64,000 nucleotides of DNA from Nitratidesulfovibrio termitidis HI1 (GCF_000504305.1 NZ_KI632512.1:1486250-1550249), one strand, 5' to 3'; shown: positions 1 through 8,533, counted from the stretch's first letter. The notes: generated from the letters alone by a model not told the origin. A program made the numbers and translations.

Positions 1-433
1 GCCCGGCGCCCATGGCCGCGGCATCGGACGCGCCAGTCACGGCGCCCCCCCGACGCGCAGCGATGTCCGCCTTCACCCGCTCCGGCCATTGCGCCCCGAA
101 CAGATCGTCCATGACCTCCAGCGCGAAACGGGCCGACACGGTGGCCGGACCTCCGCCCATCTCGATGCCCACTTCCACCGCTTCCAGCATCTCGGCAGGG
201 TCAGCGCCGGCGGCAGCCGCCTGTTCGATGTGCCACTGCATGCACGAGCGGCAATCCAGAACCACGGAAATTCCCACGGCAATCAGTTCCTTGTGGCGTT
301 TCGTCAGCGCGCCGTCCGCATAGGCGGCCCGCTCCATGTCCAGAAAGGCGGCGTACACGGGCGCGCCCGATGCCGCAAGCCGCGCATGGGCGCGTTTGCG
401 CTGCACGGTCAGCGCGCGCAGTTGGTCGTTCAT
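1..433 (-). CDS. Carboxymuconolactone decarboxylase / AhpD-like protein (partial, C-terminus beyond window)
   Basis: Reads leftward off the window edge. 144 codons are present and no stop is reached. The translated start is MNDQLRALTVQRKRAHARL, with AAGGAG ending 8 bases before the ATG. The segment DCRSCMQWH carries the CxxCxxxH redox motif of the AhpD/CMD fold, whose members act as small peroxidase-like disulfide proteins or decarboxylases; the following helix (EQAAAAGADPAEMLEA) also fits the family. It is divergent from a LysR-type regulator with 172 bp between the starts, the usual arrangement of a LysR gene and its target. The substrate is not deducible. The fold is confident, a peroxidase role less so. 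Confidence 0.8.
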   Translation of the reverse strand, partial: MNDQLRALTVQRKRAHARLAASGAPVYAAFLDMERAAYADGALTKRHKELIAVGISVVLDCRSCMQWHIEQAAAAGADPAEMLEAVEVGIEMGGGPATVSARFALEVMDDLFGAQWPERVKADIAARRGGAVTGASDAAAMGAG

Positions 434-541
434 GGCATGCTCCTTCAATTCGAATTCACCGAACACCAAGAGGCAGGCAAAGCCCCTTGCCAGTATTGAT
501 ACGCCGTGCCACGATGCAGGACAAACGAATCGTCATGAAGC

Positions 542-561
542 TTCGGTTCATGAAAATCGAA
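542..561. promoter_or_regulatory. Candidate LysR operator in the divergent intergenic region
   Basis: In the 434-605 gap between the CMD gene and the LysR gene there is a dyad: the perfect palindrome TTCATGAA (547-554) flanked by TTCG (542-545) and CGAA (558-561). LysR-type regulators commonly bind an imperfect dyad containing T-N11-A between their own gene and a divergent target, and this dyad sits in the right place. No promoter hexamers were assigned with confidence. Confidence 0.35.
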
Positions 562-605
562 CGGCATGTGCACGAGGACTGTGCGCACAATCAAAGGGAC
601 ACCTC

Positions 606-1634
606 GTGGACATCCGCCACCTGAAGACCTTTCTGGCCGTGGCCGCCGGGCTCTCGTTCCGCAAGGCGGCGGAGTCGCTGCACTACGCCCCTTCCACCGT
701 CACCGCGCAGATTCGTGCGCTGGAAGAGGATCTGGGCGCGCCGCTGTTCGAACGGACGGGCCGCCGGGTGCTGCTCACCGACCAGGGGCGGCGGCTGCTG
801 CCCCGCGCCCGGCGCATCGCCGAAATGGCCGATGACACCCGCCGCGCCGTTACCCACGACGCCGATTCCGGCGAGCTTTCCGTACGCATGTCGCAAAGCC
901 TCGGCATGCTCTGCCTGCCGGAGGCGTTGCGCCGCTTCCGCGCGCGCTTTCCGGCCACGCGGGTGCGCGTGGCCACGGCCTCGCGCCACGGCCTGGCGGC
1001 AGACCTGCGCCACGGCGAGGTGGATCTGGCCCTGCTGCTGGGCCGCCCCTTTGCCGCCGATGGCGTGGACATGGAAACCCTGCGCCGGGAACCGCTGGTG
1101 TGCATCGCAGCGCCCGGATCGCCCCTTGCCGCGCTGGACCGGGTGACGCCCGCCGACCTGGACGGCCAGCCGCTGGTGCTCACCCGGCACGTATGGAGCC
1201 TGCGCCCCGCCATCGAACAGGCCCTGGTCGCCGCCCACGTGCAGCCGGGATCCGTGCTGGAATGCTCCAGCATCGTCATCGTCAAACGATGCGTGGCGGC
1301 GGGGCTGGGCGTGGCCGTGGTGCCGCTGTGCGCCGTGCGCGACGAGGTGGACCGGGGCGAACTGCGCGCGCTGGACGCTGCCGGGCTGGCAGATACGGCA
1401 TTGGCAGATACGACATGGACGGATACGACACGGGCGGATGTGTCCCCAACGGATGTGTCCCCAACAGATGCGGCCCAGGCGGATGCGGACGTGGCGGATG
1501 CGGCCCAGGCGGCTATCCCCGGCACGCGCGCCACCCTGACCGTCCCGGTGCTGCTGGCCCTGCCATCCCGGCGGCAGGTGCCCGCCGCTGCCGCCTTTTT
1601 TGCCGGGATCCTGCGCGACCTGTTCCGGCCCTGA
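606..1634 (+). CDS. LysR-family transcriptional regulator with an expanded linker insertion
   Basis: GTG start chosen because AAAGGGAC lies just upstream and the protein then begins VDIRHLKTFLAVAAG, the normal LysR N-terminus; a longer open frame upstream is not needed. 342 aa. The winged HTH is in residues 1-65 (SFRKAAESLHYAPSTVTAQI), with a substrate-binding effector domain from about residue 90. Residues about 261-302 are a low-complexity insert built from repeated ADT/TDT/SPTD/ADADVADAA units, placed inside the second half of the effector domain. Typical family members are about 300 aa, so the extra length is this insert. It likely controls the divergent CMD/AhpD-like gene. Confidence 0.85.
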   Translation: MDIRHLKTFLAVAAGLSFRKAAESLHYAPSTVTAQIRALEEDLGAPLFERTGRRVLLTDQGRRLLPRARRIAEMADDTRRAVTHDADSGELSVRMSQSLGMLCLPEALRRFRARFPATRVRVATASRHGLAADLRHGEVDLALLLGRPFAADGVDMETLRREPLVCIAAPGSPLAALDRVTPADLDGQPLVLTRHVWSLRPAIEQALVAAHVQPGSVLECSSIVIVKRCVAAGLGVAVVPLCAVRDEVDRGELRALDAAGLADTALADTTWTDTTRADVSPTDVSPTDAAQADADVADAAQAAIPGTRATLTVPVLLALPSRRQVPAAAAFFAGILRDLFRP

Positions 1635-1640
1635 CCACCC

Positions 1641-1688
1641 ACCTGACCGCCCGCCTGACCGCCCACCTGACCGCCCGCCTGACCTGCC
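1641..1688. repeat. Four tandem 12-bp units downstream of the LysR gene
   Basis: Four copies of a 12-bp unit (acctgaccgccc / gcctgaccgccc alternating) directly follow the LysR stop codon. They are non-coding. Similar CTG-phase repeats occur inside several genes of the window, for example 13796-13848. Confidence 0.75.
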
Positions 1689-1778
1689 CGATCCACACAT
1701 TGTCCGGCGCATCTGGTGGCACCCCCGACAGTACCCCGGCGACGCACCCGCCGCCTCCTCCTCCCTGCACCACGCGGA

Positions 1779-1809
1779 AAGGGCGGAACGGGATGTCCGT
1801 TCCGCCCTT
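1779..1809. terminator. Bidirectional rho-independent terminator between lysR and the peroxidase gene
   Basis: Perfect 11-bp stem AAGGGCGGAAC (1779-1789) / GTTCCGCCCTT (1799-1809) with a 9-nt loop. It lies between two convergent stops (1634 and 1857). T-rich bases follow on both strands, so it can serve both genes. Confidence 0.75.
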
Positions 1810-1856
1810 GTTCGTCTTGCTCCGTTCCGCAGCCGTCGACCTCCTGCCGCCAGCGG

Positions 1857-3317
1857 CTACTTGGCCACGGCAACGCCGGTCAGCGGCTTGCCCTTGTATT
1901 CGCCGGTCAGCGTGCGCAGAAAGGCCACGATGAGCGCGCGGTCGCCTTCGGGAATGGGCATGCCGGACAGGTAGGTGCCCATGATGCGCACGGCGTCGTC
2001 CAGGGTGGTCACGGTGCCGTCATGCATGTAGGGCGAGGTCAGCTCGATGTTGCGCAGGTTGGGCACCTTGAAACGGTGCAGGTCTTCGGGCTTCTTGGTG
2101 AAGTCCTTCAGGCCCGAGTCAGAGCCCAACGGATTGCCACGGTCCTTGAAGTAGTCGGCCTTCAGGTCCGTATATTCGAACGACTGGCCGCCCACGGCCT
2201 TGCCGACGTGGCAACTGGAACAGCGGTACGCCTTGAAGCGCTGGTAACCATCCAGTTCCGCCTGGGTCAGGGCCTTGTCGTCACCCTTCAGCCACTTGTC
2301 GAAGCGGCTGTTGGGGGTGATCAGGGTCTTTTCGTACTCGCCGATGGCGTCGGTGATGCCCGCCGCGCTCCAGCCACCGGGATACAGGGCCGCGTATTCC
2401 GCCGTCAGGTCCGCATCGGTCGCCAGCTTGGCGATGATCTCCTGCCAGTCCTTCGACCCCATCTCGATGGGGTTCAGCGGCGGGCCGCCCGCCTGTTCCT
2501 GCAAGTCCGCCGCACGTCCATTCCAGAACTGGCGGGTGTTGAACACGGCGTTGAAGGTGGTGGGGGCGTTGATGTCGCCGAACTGCTTGCGAATGCCTTC
2601 CGCGAAGCGACGGTTGTCGGTACCCGCCTTGTCCTCGGCGTGGCAGCCGGAACAGGCCAGAGTGTTGTCCGACGACAGGCGCTTGTCGTTGAACAGCCGC
2701 TCGCCCAGGGCCACCTTGCGGGCATCGGTGGGCAACGATTCGGGCAGGGGCTGCAACGGCTCGTTGGCACGGCTGGGCGCGGCGCCGGTGGCATAGTGGG
2801 ACGCACGCGTACCCGCCACCCATTCCAGGATGGCCTTGCGGTCTTCGGCGTTCAGGCGGCTGCCCCAGTGCACCGCCGTGAACTTGGCCGGGGGCATGGT
2901 TTCGTTCAGCACCACCCATTCCATCTTGGCGATGGTGGCCTCGCCCACGGGCTTGACCGCATCAGCCCCTTGGCCGGAACCCGGAACGGCGTCGACCAGT
3001 TCCAGGTTCAGGTCCATGGCGCGCAGCCCGTCGCGAAAATCCTTCTCGATCATCTGCTTGATGCCGGGCACTTTGGCGTAGAACGGCAGGTCGTAATCGC
3101 GGCTGTGGCAGGCCATGCACTTGTCGCGCACCACCTCCGACACCTGCCTGAACTTGGCCATTTGCGGCACGCCCTTCACCGGCTGCTTGTCCCCAGCCCC
3201 CTTTTCGACGGCCGCCGCGTGCGCACCGGGCACCGAGTACAAGGTGGGCGCGGCAAACCCCATGGCCGCCGCAATGGTCCAACCCGCCAACATCCATGCT
3301 GCTCCCTTTCGCATCAT
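1857..3317 (-). CDS. Tri-haem cytochrome c peroxidase (CCP/MauG family)
   Basis: 486 aa with an N-terminal signal peptide. Three CxxCH haem sites are visible: CMACH (residues 67-71), CSGCH (222-226) and CSSCH (366-370). The last two sit in the two halves of a classical di-haem peroxidase; the first lies in an extra N-terminal haem domain, making it longer than the usual 330-360 aa enzyme. It would reduce periplasmic H2O2 with electrons from c-type cytochromes. Two ATGs sit side by side (3317, 3314); AAGGAGG is only 2 nt from the first and 5 nt from the second, so the second may be the true start. The gene is flanked by an AT-rich upstream region with a palindrome. MauG-like oxidation of another protein is a less likely alternative. 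Confidence 0.9.
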   Translation of the reverse strand: MMRKGAAWMLAGWTIAAAMGFAAPTLYSVPGAHAAAVEKGAGDKQPVKGVPQMAKFRQVSEVVRDKCMACHSRDYDLPFYAKVPGIKQMIEKDFRDGLRAMDLNLELVDAVPGSGQGADAVKPVGEATIAKMEWVVLNETMPPAKFTAVHWGSRLNAEDRKAILEWVAGTRASHYATGAAPSRANEPLQPLPESLPTDARKVALGERLFNDKRLSSDNTLACSGCHAEDKAGTDNRRFAEGIRKQFGDINAPTTFNAVFNTRQFWNGRAADLQEQAGGPPLNPIEMGSKDWQEIIAKLATDADLTAEYAALYPGGWSAAGITDAIGEYEKTLITPNSRFDKWLKGDDKALTQAELDGYQRFKAYRCSSCHVGKAVGGQSFEYTDLKADYFKDRGNPLGSDSGLKDFTKKPEDLHRFKVPNLRNIELTSPYMHDGTVTTLDDAVRIMGTYLSGMPIPEGDRALIVAFLRTLTGEYKGKPLTGVAVAK

Positions 3318-3482
3318 CGCCTCCTTGCGCGGACATCCGCATGCCCACGGTCTGTGCGAAACCTCACGAGCGTCGCCATCTTCCAGGCCTGTGCCGCGAG
3401 GTCGCCGGGTTCGATAACACCCTGGATCATTTGATGACCCCAGTCGTTGAGGGGACTATATCGAAAATCAGCATTTTAGCAA

Positions 3483-3497
3483 TAGTAATTATTACCA
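3483..3497. promoter_or_regulatory. AT-rich palindrome upstream of the peroxidase gene
   Basis: TAGTAATTATTACCA is a near-perfect dyad (6 of 7 arm positions) within the unusually AT-rich 3430-3550 stretch upstream of the peroxidase. Its form resembles operators of Fur/PerR-type repressors. Assignment to PerR or any other regulator is inference from the target gene. Apart from this dyad and the tRNA terminator, nothing else was seen in 3318-3651. Confidence 0.35.
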
Positions 3498-3611
3498 ATA
3501 TTAGCCCACCACATTAATCAAACAACATACTGATATTAAAAAATAAAACTCCACATTGCCGCCAGCGCCTTGTTCCTTTTTTCCCACATCTGCGCGTCTG
3601 GGCGCAATAAA

Positions 3612-3645
3612 GAAGAGGCCGCAACGTTTCCGCTGCGGCCTCTTC
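3612..3645 (-). terminator. Rho-independent terminator of tRNA-Leu
   Basis: Stem GAAGAGGCCGCA (3612-3623) / TGCGGCCTCTTC (3634-3645), 12 bp perfect. On the minus strand it is followed by TTTATTG. It lies 6 bases past the tRNA 3' end. Confidence 0.85.
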
Positions 3646-3651
3646 GAAATA

Positions 3652-3738
3652 TGGTGCCGAGGAAGGGACTCGAACCCTTACAGGATTTCTCCCACTACCC
3701 CCTCAAGATAGCGTGTCTACCAATTCCACCACCTCGGC
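3652..3738 (-). tRNA. tRNA-Leu (anticodon GAG)
   Basis: 87 nt, class II with a long variable arm. The acceptor stem is GCCGAGG / CCTCGGC, followed by discriminator A and an encoded CCA. The D-arm contains GGAATTGGTAGAC. The anticodon stem-loop is CTATC-TTGAGGG-GGTAG, giving anticodon GAG (reads CUC/CUU). The T-loop GTTCGAGTC is intact. Confidence 0.97.
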
Positions 3739-3750
3739 ACGGGGAACGAC

Positions 3751-3780
3751 CGTATAGCGCTGGACAAGCCGGATTGGCAA
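3751..3780 (-). promoter_or_regulatory. Probable sigma-70 promoter of tRNA-Leu
   Basis: On the minus strand: TTGCCA (3780-3775), an 18-nt spacer, TATACG (3756-3751), ending 12 bases before the mature tRNA 5' end. The rest of 3781-4130 holds no recognisable gene or site. Confidence 0.55.
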
Positions 3781-4130
3781 GCACTTTCTGCCGTTTTTCC
3801 GCACCTTCGGTGCCGATGCGCGCCAAACCGGCGGCGCGGCACTGCCGCAGCCGTCCTCCCGCTGCCACGGGACGCGGCGAAGCGCTGCCCTCTCCCTTCC
3901 TCCTGCGTCTCCCCCCTGAGGCCCAGGGCTGTCCGGCCCCGGCATGCGACGTCGCGCGCCTCCCTCGCGCCCTCAGCGGCTTGCGGTGGTTGCGGGTTTG
4001 CATGTACTGTCGGGCCCTGCCTTCATCCGCCGCCGCAGCGGCCCTTTCCGGCAGCCCGCACGGGCCGCCATGCCGCGGCACGGCCTGCGTTGCCGCAGCC
4101 ACCCCGAACCCACATGAACAATACCCGCGC

Positions 4131-5294
4131 ATGAACATACCCAACTTTCACCCCGCCCCACAGGCCCGGAACAGTTTCGCCCCCGCCCAGACCGCGTCCA
4201 CTCAGACCCCAGCCGGCGCAGCCCCCGGCCCCGGCAGCATCCTGTGCCTGGACATCGGCAGCGGCACCCAGGACGTGCTGCTGACCATGCCCGGCCTGAA
4301 CCCGGAAAACTGGCCGCGTTTCGTGCTGCCCACGCCCGCCCGCCGGGTGGCCAGGCGCATCGCCGAGCTTACCGCCGAGGGCCGTCACATCTGGCTGCAC
4401 GGCGAGAACATGGGCGGCGGGTTCTTCGGCTCTGTGAAGGCCCACGTGGCCGCCGGGCTGCGCATGGCCGCCCACCCGGAAGCCGCCCTGGCCCTGCACG
4501 ACAACCCGGAGCGGGTGCGCGCCTTTGGCGTGGACATTGCCGATTCCTGCCCTGCCGGGTTCGCCCCGGTACGTCTGGCCGATTACGAACCCGGCTTCTG
4601 GCGCGCCCTTCTGGATACCTGCGGCCTGCCGCAGCCGCATCTGGTGGTGGCCGCCGCGCAGGATCACGGGCACCATCCGCAGGGGTCCAACACCGTGGGC
4701 CGCTTCGAGCTGTGGCGCGACTTTCTCAGCAACTCCGCCGACGGACAGTCCGGTGACGGCCAGGCAGGCGCCAACCCGGCCAGCCTGATCTACGACGTAC
4801 CGCCCCCCCAGTTCACCCGCCTGGCCACCCTGCAGCGGGCCATCGGCGGCGGTCCCGTGGCCGATACCGGCGCAGCCGCCGTACTGGGCGCGCTGGCCCT
4901 GCCCGAAGTGCAGGCCCGCAGTGCCCGCGAAGGGGTGCTGGTGGTCAACGCGGGCAACAGCCACACCATCGCCTTTCTGGTGTTCCGCCAGCGGGTATGG
5001 GGCGTGTACGAGCACCACACCGGCATGCTGACCACCGAAAGCCTGCTGCACGACCTGAACGAATTCCGCCTGTGCTGGCTGCCCGACGAACAGGTGCGGG
5101 CCGCCGGGGGCCACGGCAGCGCTTTTGCCCCGGACATCCCGCCGGAGACGGAGGGCTTTCGCCCCGCCTTCGTGCTGGGGCCCCGCCGCGAAATGCTGCG
5201 CGGGCACGGCCAGTTCATTGCCCCGCACGGCGACATGATGCTGGCGGGCTGTCACGGGTTGCTGCACGGCCTGGAACTGCGCGGCGGCGCATAG
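4131..5294 (+). CDS. DUF1786-family protein
   Basis: 387 aa from the ATG giving MNIPNFHPAPQ; the reading frame is open further upstream but that part is low-complexity and lies next to the tRNA. The core starts at about residue 33 with ILCLDIGSGTQDVLL, an acetate-kinase/actin-like phosphate-1 signature (DIGSGT). It continues with GENMGGGFFGSVKAH and VVNAGNSHTIAFL, which resembles a second nucleotide-contacting loop. This is the DUF1786 family, sometimes labelled a putative pyruvate formate-lyase activating protein without proof. The ribosome site is weak and the first 30 residues are poorly supported. It lies 115 bp upstream of paaK and could share its transcript. Function unknown. Confidence 0.75.
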   Translation: MNIPNFHPAPQARNSFAPAQTASTQTPAGAAPGPGSILCLDIGSGTQDVLLTMPGLNPENWPRFVLPTPARRVARRIAELTAEGRHIWLHGENMGGGFFGSVKAHVAAGLRMAAHPEAALALHDNPERVRAFGVDIADSCPAGFAPVRLADYEPGFWRALLDTCGLPQPHLVVAAAQDHGHHPQGSNTVGRFELWRDFLSNSADGQSGDGQAGANPASLIYDVPPPQFTRLATLQRAIGGGPVADTGAAAVLGALALPEVQARSAREGVLVVNAGNSHTIAFLVFRQRVWGVYEHHTGMLTTESLLHDLNEFRLCWLPDEQVRAAGGHGSAFAPDIPPETEGFRPAFVLGPRREMLRGHGQFIAPHGDMMLAGCHGLLHGLELRGGA

Positions 5295-5409
5295 CCCCCG
5301 CGCGACAAGCTTGCCCCACCCGCAACACGCGCATTCGCAGCGCCTGCCGGGCACACGGATTTCTCGGCCAACACGGCCCGCCACGCGGGCAACCATAAAG
5401 AGGGGTGCC

Positions 5410-6714
5410 ATGGAATTCTTCGACATCGCCGAAACCTGGAGCCGCGAGGCCATCACCGCCGCCCAGATCGTCCGCCTGCGCAACACCGTGGAGCAGGCCA
5501 TGAAGTCGCCCTTCTACGGCCAGCGGCTGAAGGAGGCGGGCGTTACTCCCGGCTCCATCCGGTCGCTGGACGATGTGCGGCGCATCCCGCTTACCAGCAA
5601 GGACGACCTGCGCGCCCAGTACCCCGGCGGCCTGATCTGCGTGCCCAAGTCGGAACTGGTGCGCATGCACGCCTCCAGCGGCACCACCGGCACCCCCACC
5701 GTGGTCTATCACACCCAGGCCGACCTCAATTCCTGGGCCGACCTGATGGCCCGCTGCATGCACATGGTGGGCATCCGCCGCGAGGACGTGTTCCAGAACA
5801 TGGCCGGGTACGGCCTGTTCACCGGCGGCCTCGGCATCCACTACGGCGCAGAGCGCCTGGGCTGCCTGACCATCCCCGCCGGGGCGGGCAACACCCGTCG
5901 CCAGGTCAAGCTGGTGCGCGACTTCAAGACCACCGTGGCCCACATCATCCCCTCGTATGCGCTGTATCTGGGCGCCGCCCTGCGTGACGAGGGCGAAGAC
6001 CCCGCCGCCCTGCCCCTGCGCATCGCCCTCATCGGCGCAGAACCCCACACCGAGGAAGCCCGCCGCCGCATCGAGGACATGCTGGGCCTGAAGGCCTACA
6101 ACTCCTACGGCCTGTCCGAGATGAACGGGCCCGGCGTGGCCTTCGAGTGCGTGCACCAGAACGGCCTGCACGTATGGGAAGACGCCTACATCGCCGAAAT
6201 CATCGACCCCGTCACCGGAGAAGCCGTGCCCGACGGCGAGGTGGGCGAACTGGTCATGACCACCCTGTGCCGCCAGGGCATGCCCGTGCTGCGCTACCGC
6301 ACCCGCGACCTGACCCGGTTCCTGCCCGGCGAATGTCCCTGCGGCCGCGTGCACCGCAGGCTCGACCGCATCCTGGGCCGCGCTGACGACATGCTCATCG
6401 TCAAGGGCGTGAACATCTACCCCATGCAGGTGGAGCAGGTGCTCATGGGCTTTCCCGAAGTGGGCCAGAACTACCTCATCGTGCTGGAGCGCGACGACTT
6501 CCGCGACGTGCTGCGCGTGAAGGTGGAAATCCGCGACGAATACTTCGAGGAAGACATGCGCAAGCTGCACGGCCTGCGCGAACGCATTACCCGCCGCATC
6601 CACGACGAAATCCTGGTCACCCCCAAGGTGGACCTGGTCCAGCACAACAGCCTGCCCAAAAGCGAAGGCAAGGCCCAGCGCGTGCAGGACCTGCGCGAAC
6701 GCCCCGCGTTGTAA
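5410..6714 (+). CDS. paaK: Phenylacetate-CoA ligase (AMP-forming)
   Basis: 434 aa, the normal length for the family; ATG follows AGAGGGGTGCC. Activates phenylacetate (or another aryl acid) to its CoA thioester through an acyl-adenylate in the cytoplasm. Visible motifs: the phosphate loop SSGTTGTPTVVYHT (about residues 95-108), the adenylate motif YGLSEMNGPG, the RTRDLTR hinge and the C-terminal lysine region ILGRADDMLIVKGVNIYP. In sulfate reducers such genes usually occur singly and the true acid is uncertain; a role in indole-acetate or phenylacetate handling is possible. A strong inverted repeat 27 bp after the stop probably ends the transcript. Confidence 0.92.
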   Translation: MEFFDIAETWSREAITAAQIVRLRNTVEQAMKSPFYGQRLKEAGVTPGSIRSLDDVRRIPLTSKDDLRAQYPGGLICVPKSELVRMHASSGTTGTPTVVYHTQADLNSWADLMARCMHMVGIRREDVFQNMAGYGLFTGGLGIHYGAERLGCLTIPAGAGNTRRQVKLVRDFKTTVAHIIPSYALYLGAALRDEGEDPAALPLRIALIGAEPHTEEARRRIEDMLGLKAYNSYGLSEMNGPGVAFECVHQNGLHVWEDAYIAEIIDPVTGEAVPDGEVGELVMTTLCRQGMPVLRYRTRDLTRFLPGECPCGRVHRRLDRILGRADDMLIVKGVNIYPMQVEQVLMGFPEVGQNYLIVLERDDFRDVLRVKVEIRDEYFEEDMRKLHGLRERITRRIHDEILVTPKVDLVQHNSLPKSEGKAQRVQDLRERPAL

Positions 6715-6741
6715 GGCTACGATACTTCTGTTGAAAGCAAT

Positions 6742-6789
6742 GCGGGGGAGGGGGGGAAACTTTTCCAAAAGTTTCCTCCCCTCCCCCGC
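6742..6789. terminator. G-rich/C-rich inverted repeat, terminator-like
   Basis: Arms of 23 bp (6742-6764 and 6767-6789) match at 22 positions, with only 2 bases between them. The arms run from a G-tract to AAACTTTT. A shorter related design (GGGGGAAAGGGG...AAACTTT) recurs at 7447-7621 on the other side of the DUF456 gene. It probably terminates paaK and also appears to belong to a repeat family. Confidence 0.7.
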
Positions 6790-6886
6790 ACCCCCACCCC
6801 TCCTTCAAAACGTTTCAATTAGGGCGCATTGATAACGGCATGGCCTGCCGGTTGCCCCGATCCCATACCTTAACAACCAAATCACC

Positions 6887-7396
6887 ATGGACTACATTCT
6901 CGCCACCCTGTGCATCATCGTGCTGTTCGGCATGATCGGCCTCAACGTGTTCGGGCTGCCGGGCAACTGGCTGGCCGTGGGCGTACTGGCGCTGTGGAAG
7001 CTGCTGGCTCCCGCCGCGCCGGGCATGGACACGTGGTTTTTCGTCACGGTCATCGGAGCGGCCGCCGTGGGCGAGGTGCTGGAATTCGGCGTGCAGCTGC
7101 TGGGCGGCAAGCGGTACGGCTCCACCGGTCGGGGCAACCTGGGTGGCATTCTGGGGGCCATCGCCGGGGCCATTCTGGGGGCACCCTTCCTGTTCGGCCT
7201 GGGCGCGCTGCCCGGCGCGCTGGCCGGGGCGTGGTTCGGCTGCTACCTTGCGGAACTGAGCCACGGTCGCCCGCGCGATGCGGCCCGGCAGGCCGCCTGG
7301 GGCGCGTTCGTCGGCAAGTTTCTGGGGCTGTCGCTCAAGTTCGCCGCCGGGGCCGTGGTTGCGGTCATGGGCTCGGGGCAGGTCTGGCCCGCGTAG
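6887..7396 (+). CDS. DUF456 family membrane protein
   Basis: 169 aa, highly hydrophobic. Segments at about residues 3-24, 26-45, 50-72 and the glycine-rich stretch 86-125 (GGILGAIAGAILGAPF, GALAGAWFGCYLAEL) match the DUF456 pattern of small inner-membrane proteins with glycine-zipper-like repeats. No Shine-Dalgarno is visible before the ATG (MDYILATLCII), so the start rests on the hydrophobic N-terminus. The function of the family is unknown. It is bracketed by two related G-rich inverted repeats. Confidence 0.8.
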   Translation: MDYILATLCIIVLFGMIGLNVFGLPGNWLAVGVLALWKLLAPAAPGMDTWFFVTVIGAAAVGEVLEFGVQLLGGKRYGSTGRGNLGGILGAIAGAILGAPFLFGLGALPGALAGAWFGCYLAELSHGRPRDAARQAAWGAFVGKFLGLSLKFAAGAVVAVMGSGQVWPA

Positions 7397-7446
7397 CCCC
7401 CTTTGCTCAACGGGCCAAATATAAAGTTTGAAGAGGGGAATGGGGG

Positions 7447-7621
7447 TTTGGGGGAAAGGGGGATAAACTTTGCGGAAGCCGTTAGGCGAGCGCGAAGATC
7501 GACCCAAAGGGCGCGAAGCGTGGCCGTTGGCGAGCTTTCGAGCCGTACGGCCATCGTACGCAACGCGCGAGGCTTACGGATGGCGACCGCAACGCGCAAA
7601 GTTTCTCCCCTTTCCCCCAAA
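7447..7621. repeat. Long-range inverted repeat between the DUF456 gene and trmJ
   Basis: The left arm 7447-7474 (TTTGGGGGAAAGGGG... to AAACTTTGCG) and right arm 7595-7621 are reverse complements apart from one or two positions. They enclose about 120 bp with no good open frame. The enclosed DNA contains CGTACG twice (7545-7550, 7555-7560). The outline (terminal inverted repeats around a short non-coding core) is like a MITE or a large intergenic hairpin. Confidence 0.65.
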
Positions 7622-7670
7622 TTCTCCCCTATCCTGTCTTTCCCAACCCAACCTTCTTCCCCAAACAAAA

Positions 7671-8471
7671 ATGCTGCACAACCTGACGGTGGTACTGGTA
7701 AAGACCCGGTTTCCGGAAAACGTGGGCATGGTGGCCCGGGCGTGCGCCAACATGGGCGCGCGCGACATCGTGCTGGTGGACCCGGAACGCTGGAGCGAAG
7801 ACGCAGGCGACCCGGCCAAGGCGGTGCCGCTGGCCACGCCCAAGGGGCAGGACATCCTGTCCGGGGTGCGCGTGGTGGCCACGCTGGCCGAGGCGGTGGC
7901 CGACTGCGCGGTGGTGTTCGGCACCACGGCGCGCACGGGCGGCTGGCGGCGCGAACTGCTTTCGCCGGAGCGCGCGGCGGCAGAGGCCTGCCCGGTGCTG
8001 GCCGGGGGCGACCGGGTAGCCGTGGTGTTCGGCCCGGAAGACCGGGGGCTGACCAATGACGAAATCGAACACTGCCACCGCCTGCTGACCATCCCCACTG
8101 CGCCGGAGGCCTCGTCGCTGAACCTGGCCCAGGCGGTGCTGGTGGTGCTGTACGAATGCCTGAAGGGCGCATCGGCGCATCCCTTCCGCCCCGGTCCGGC
8201 CCCGGATTCGCGCCTGGCCAACCATGCGGAACTGGAACTGCTGCACGACACCCTGCGCGACACCCTGCTGGCCATCGACTACCTGCGCGCCGACAATCCG
8301 GACTACTTCATGATGCCGGTCCGCCGCTTTCTGGGCCGCACCCGGTTGCGCCGCCACGAATTCGACCTGGTCATGGGCGTGTGCCGCCAGGTGAAGCGCA
8401 TGGCCACCCTGGCCCACACGCACCTCGCCACGAAAGGCCCCGCCCTGGACGATACCGGCGCCACGAGCTGA
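7671..8471 (+). CDS. trmJ: TrmJ-type tRNA (Cm32/Um32) methyltransferase, SpoU/TrmH family
   Basis: 266 aa, normal for TrmJ. SPOUT knot features: the N-terminal motif 1 NVGMVARACANMGARDIVLV, motif 2 VAVVFGPEDRGLTNDE and motif 3 IPTAPEASSLNLAQAVLVVLYE, which bind S-adenosylmethionine. The C-terminal helical extension is typical of TrmJ. It would 2'-O-methylate position 32 of tRNAs. The ATG is placed at MLHNLTVVLVKTRFPEN because the family starts there; no clear ribosome-binding site precedes it. Confidence 0.88.
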   Translation: MLHNLTVVLVKTRFPENVGMVARACANMGARDIVLVDPERWSEDAGDPAKAVPLATPKGQDILSGVRVVATLAEAVADCAVVFGTTARTGGWRRELLSPERAAAEACPVLAGGDRVAVVFGPEDRGLTNDEIEHCHRLLTIPTAPEASSLNLAQAVLVVLYECLKGASAHPFRPGPAPDSRLANHAELELLHDTLRDTLLAIDYLRADNPDYFMMPVRRFLGRTRLRRHEFDLVMGVCRQVKRMATLAHTHLATKGPALDDTGATS

Positions 8472-8533
8472 CCCTGCCGCCAAGGCACCCTTCCGGCGCT
8501 CTGCGCATTCCTCTTTTCAGACACGCCCCACAT

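Noticed and set aside
1638-1700. Small gene in the repeats after lysR
   Set aside because: Tandem repeats keep several frames open by chance; no ribosome site.
3695-4144. Minus-strand 149-codon frame upstream of the DUF1786 gene
   Set aside because: It overlaps the tRNA and its promoter and has an Arg/Ala/Gly composition typical of GC-rich noise.
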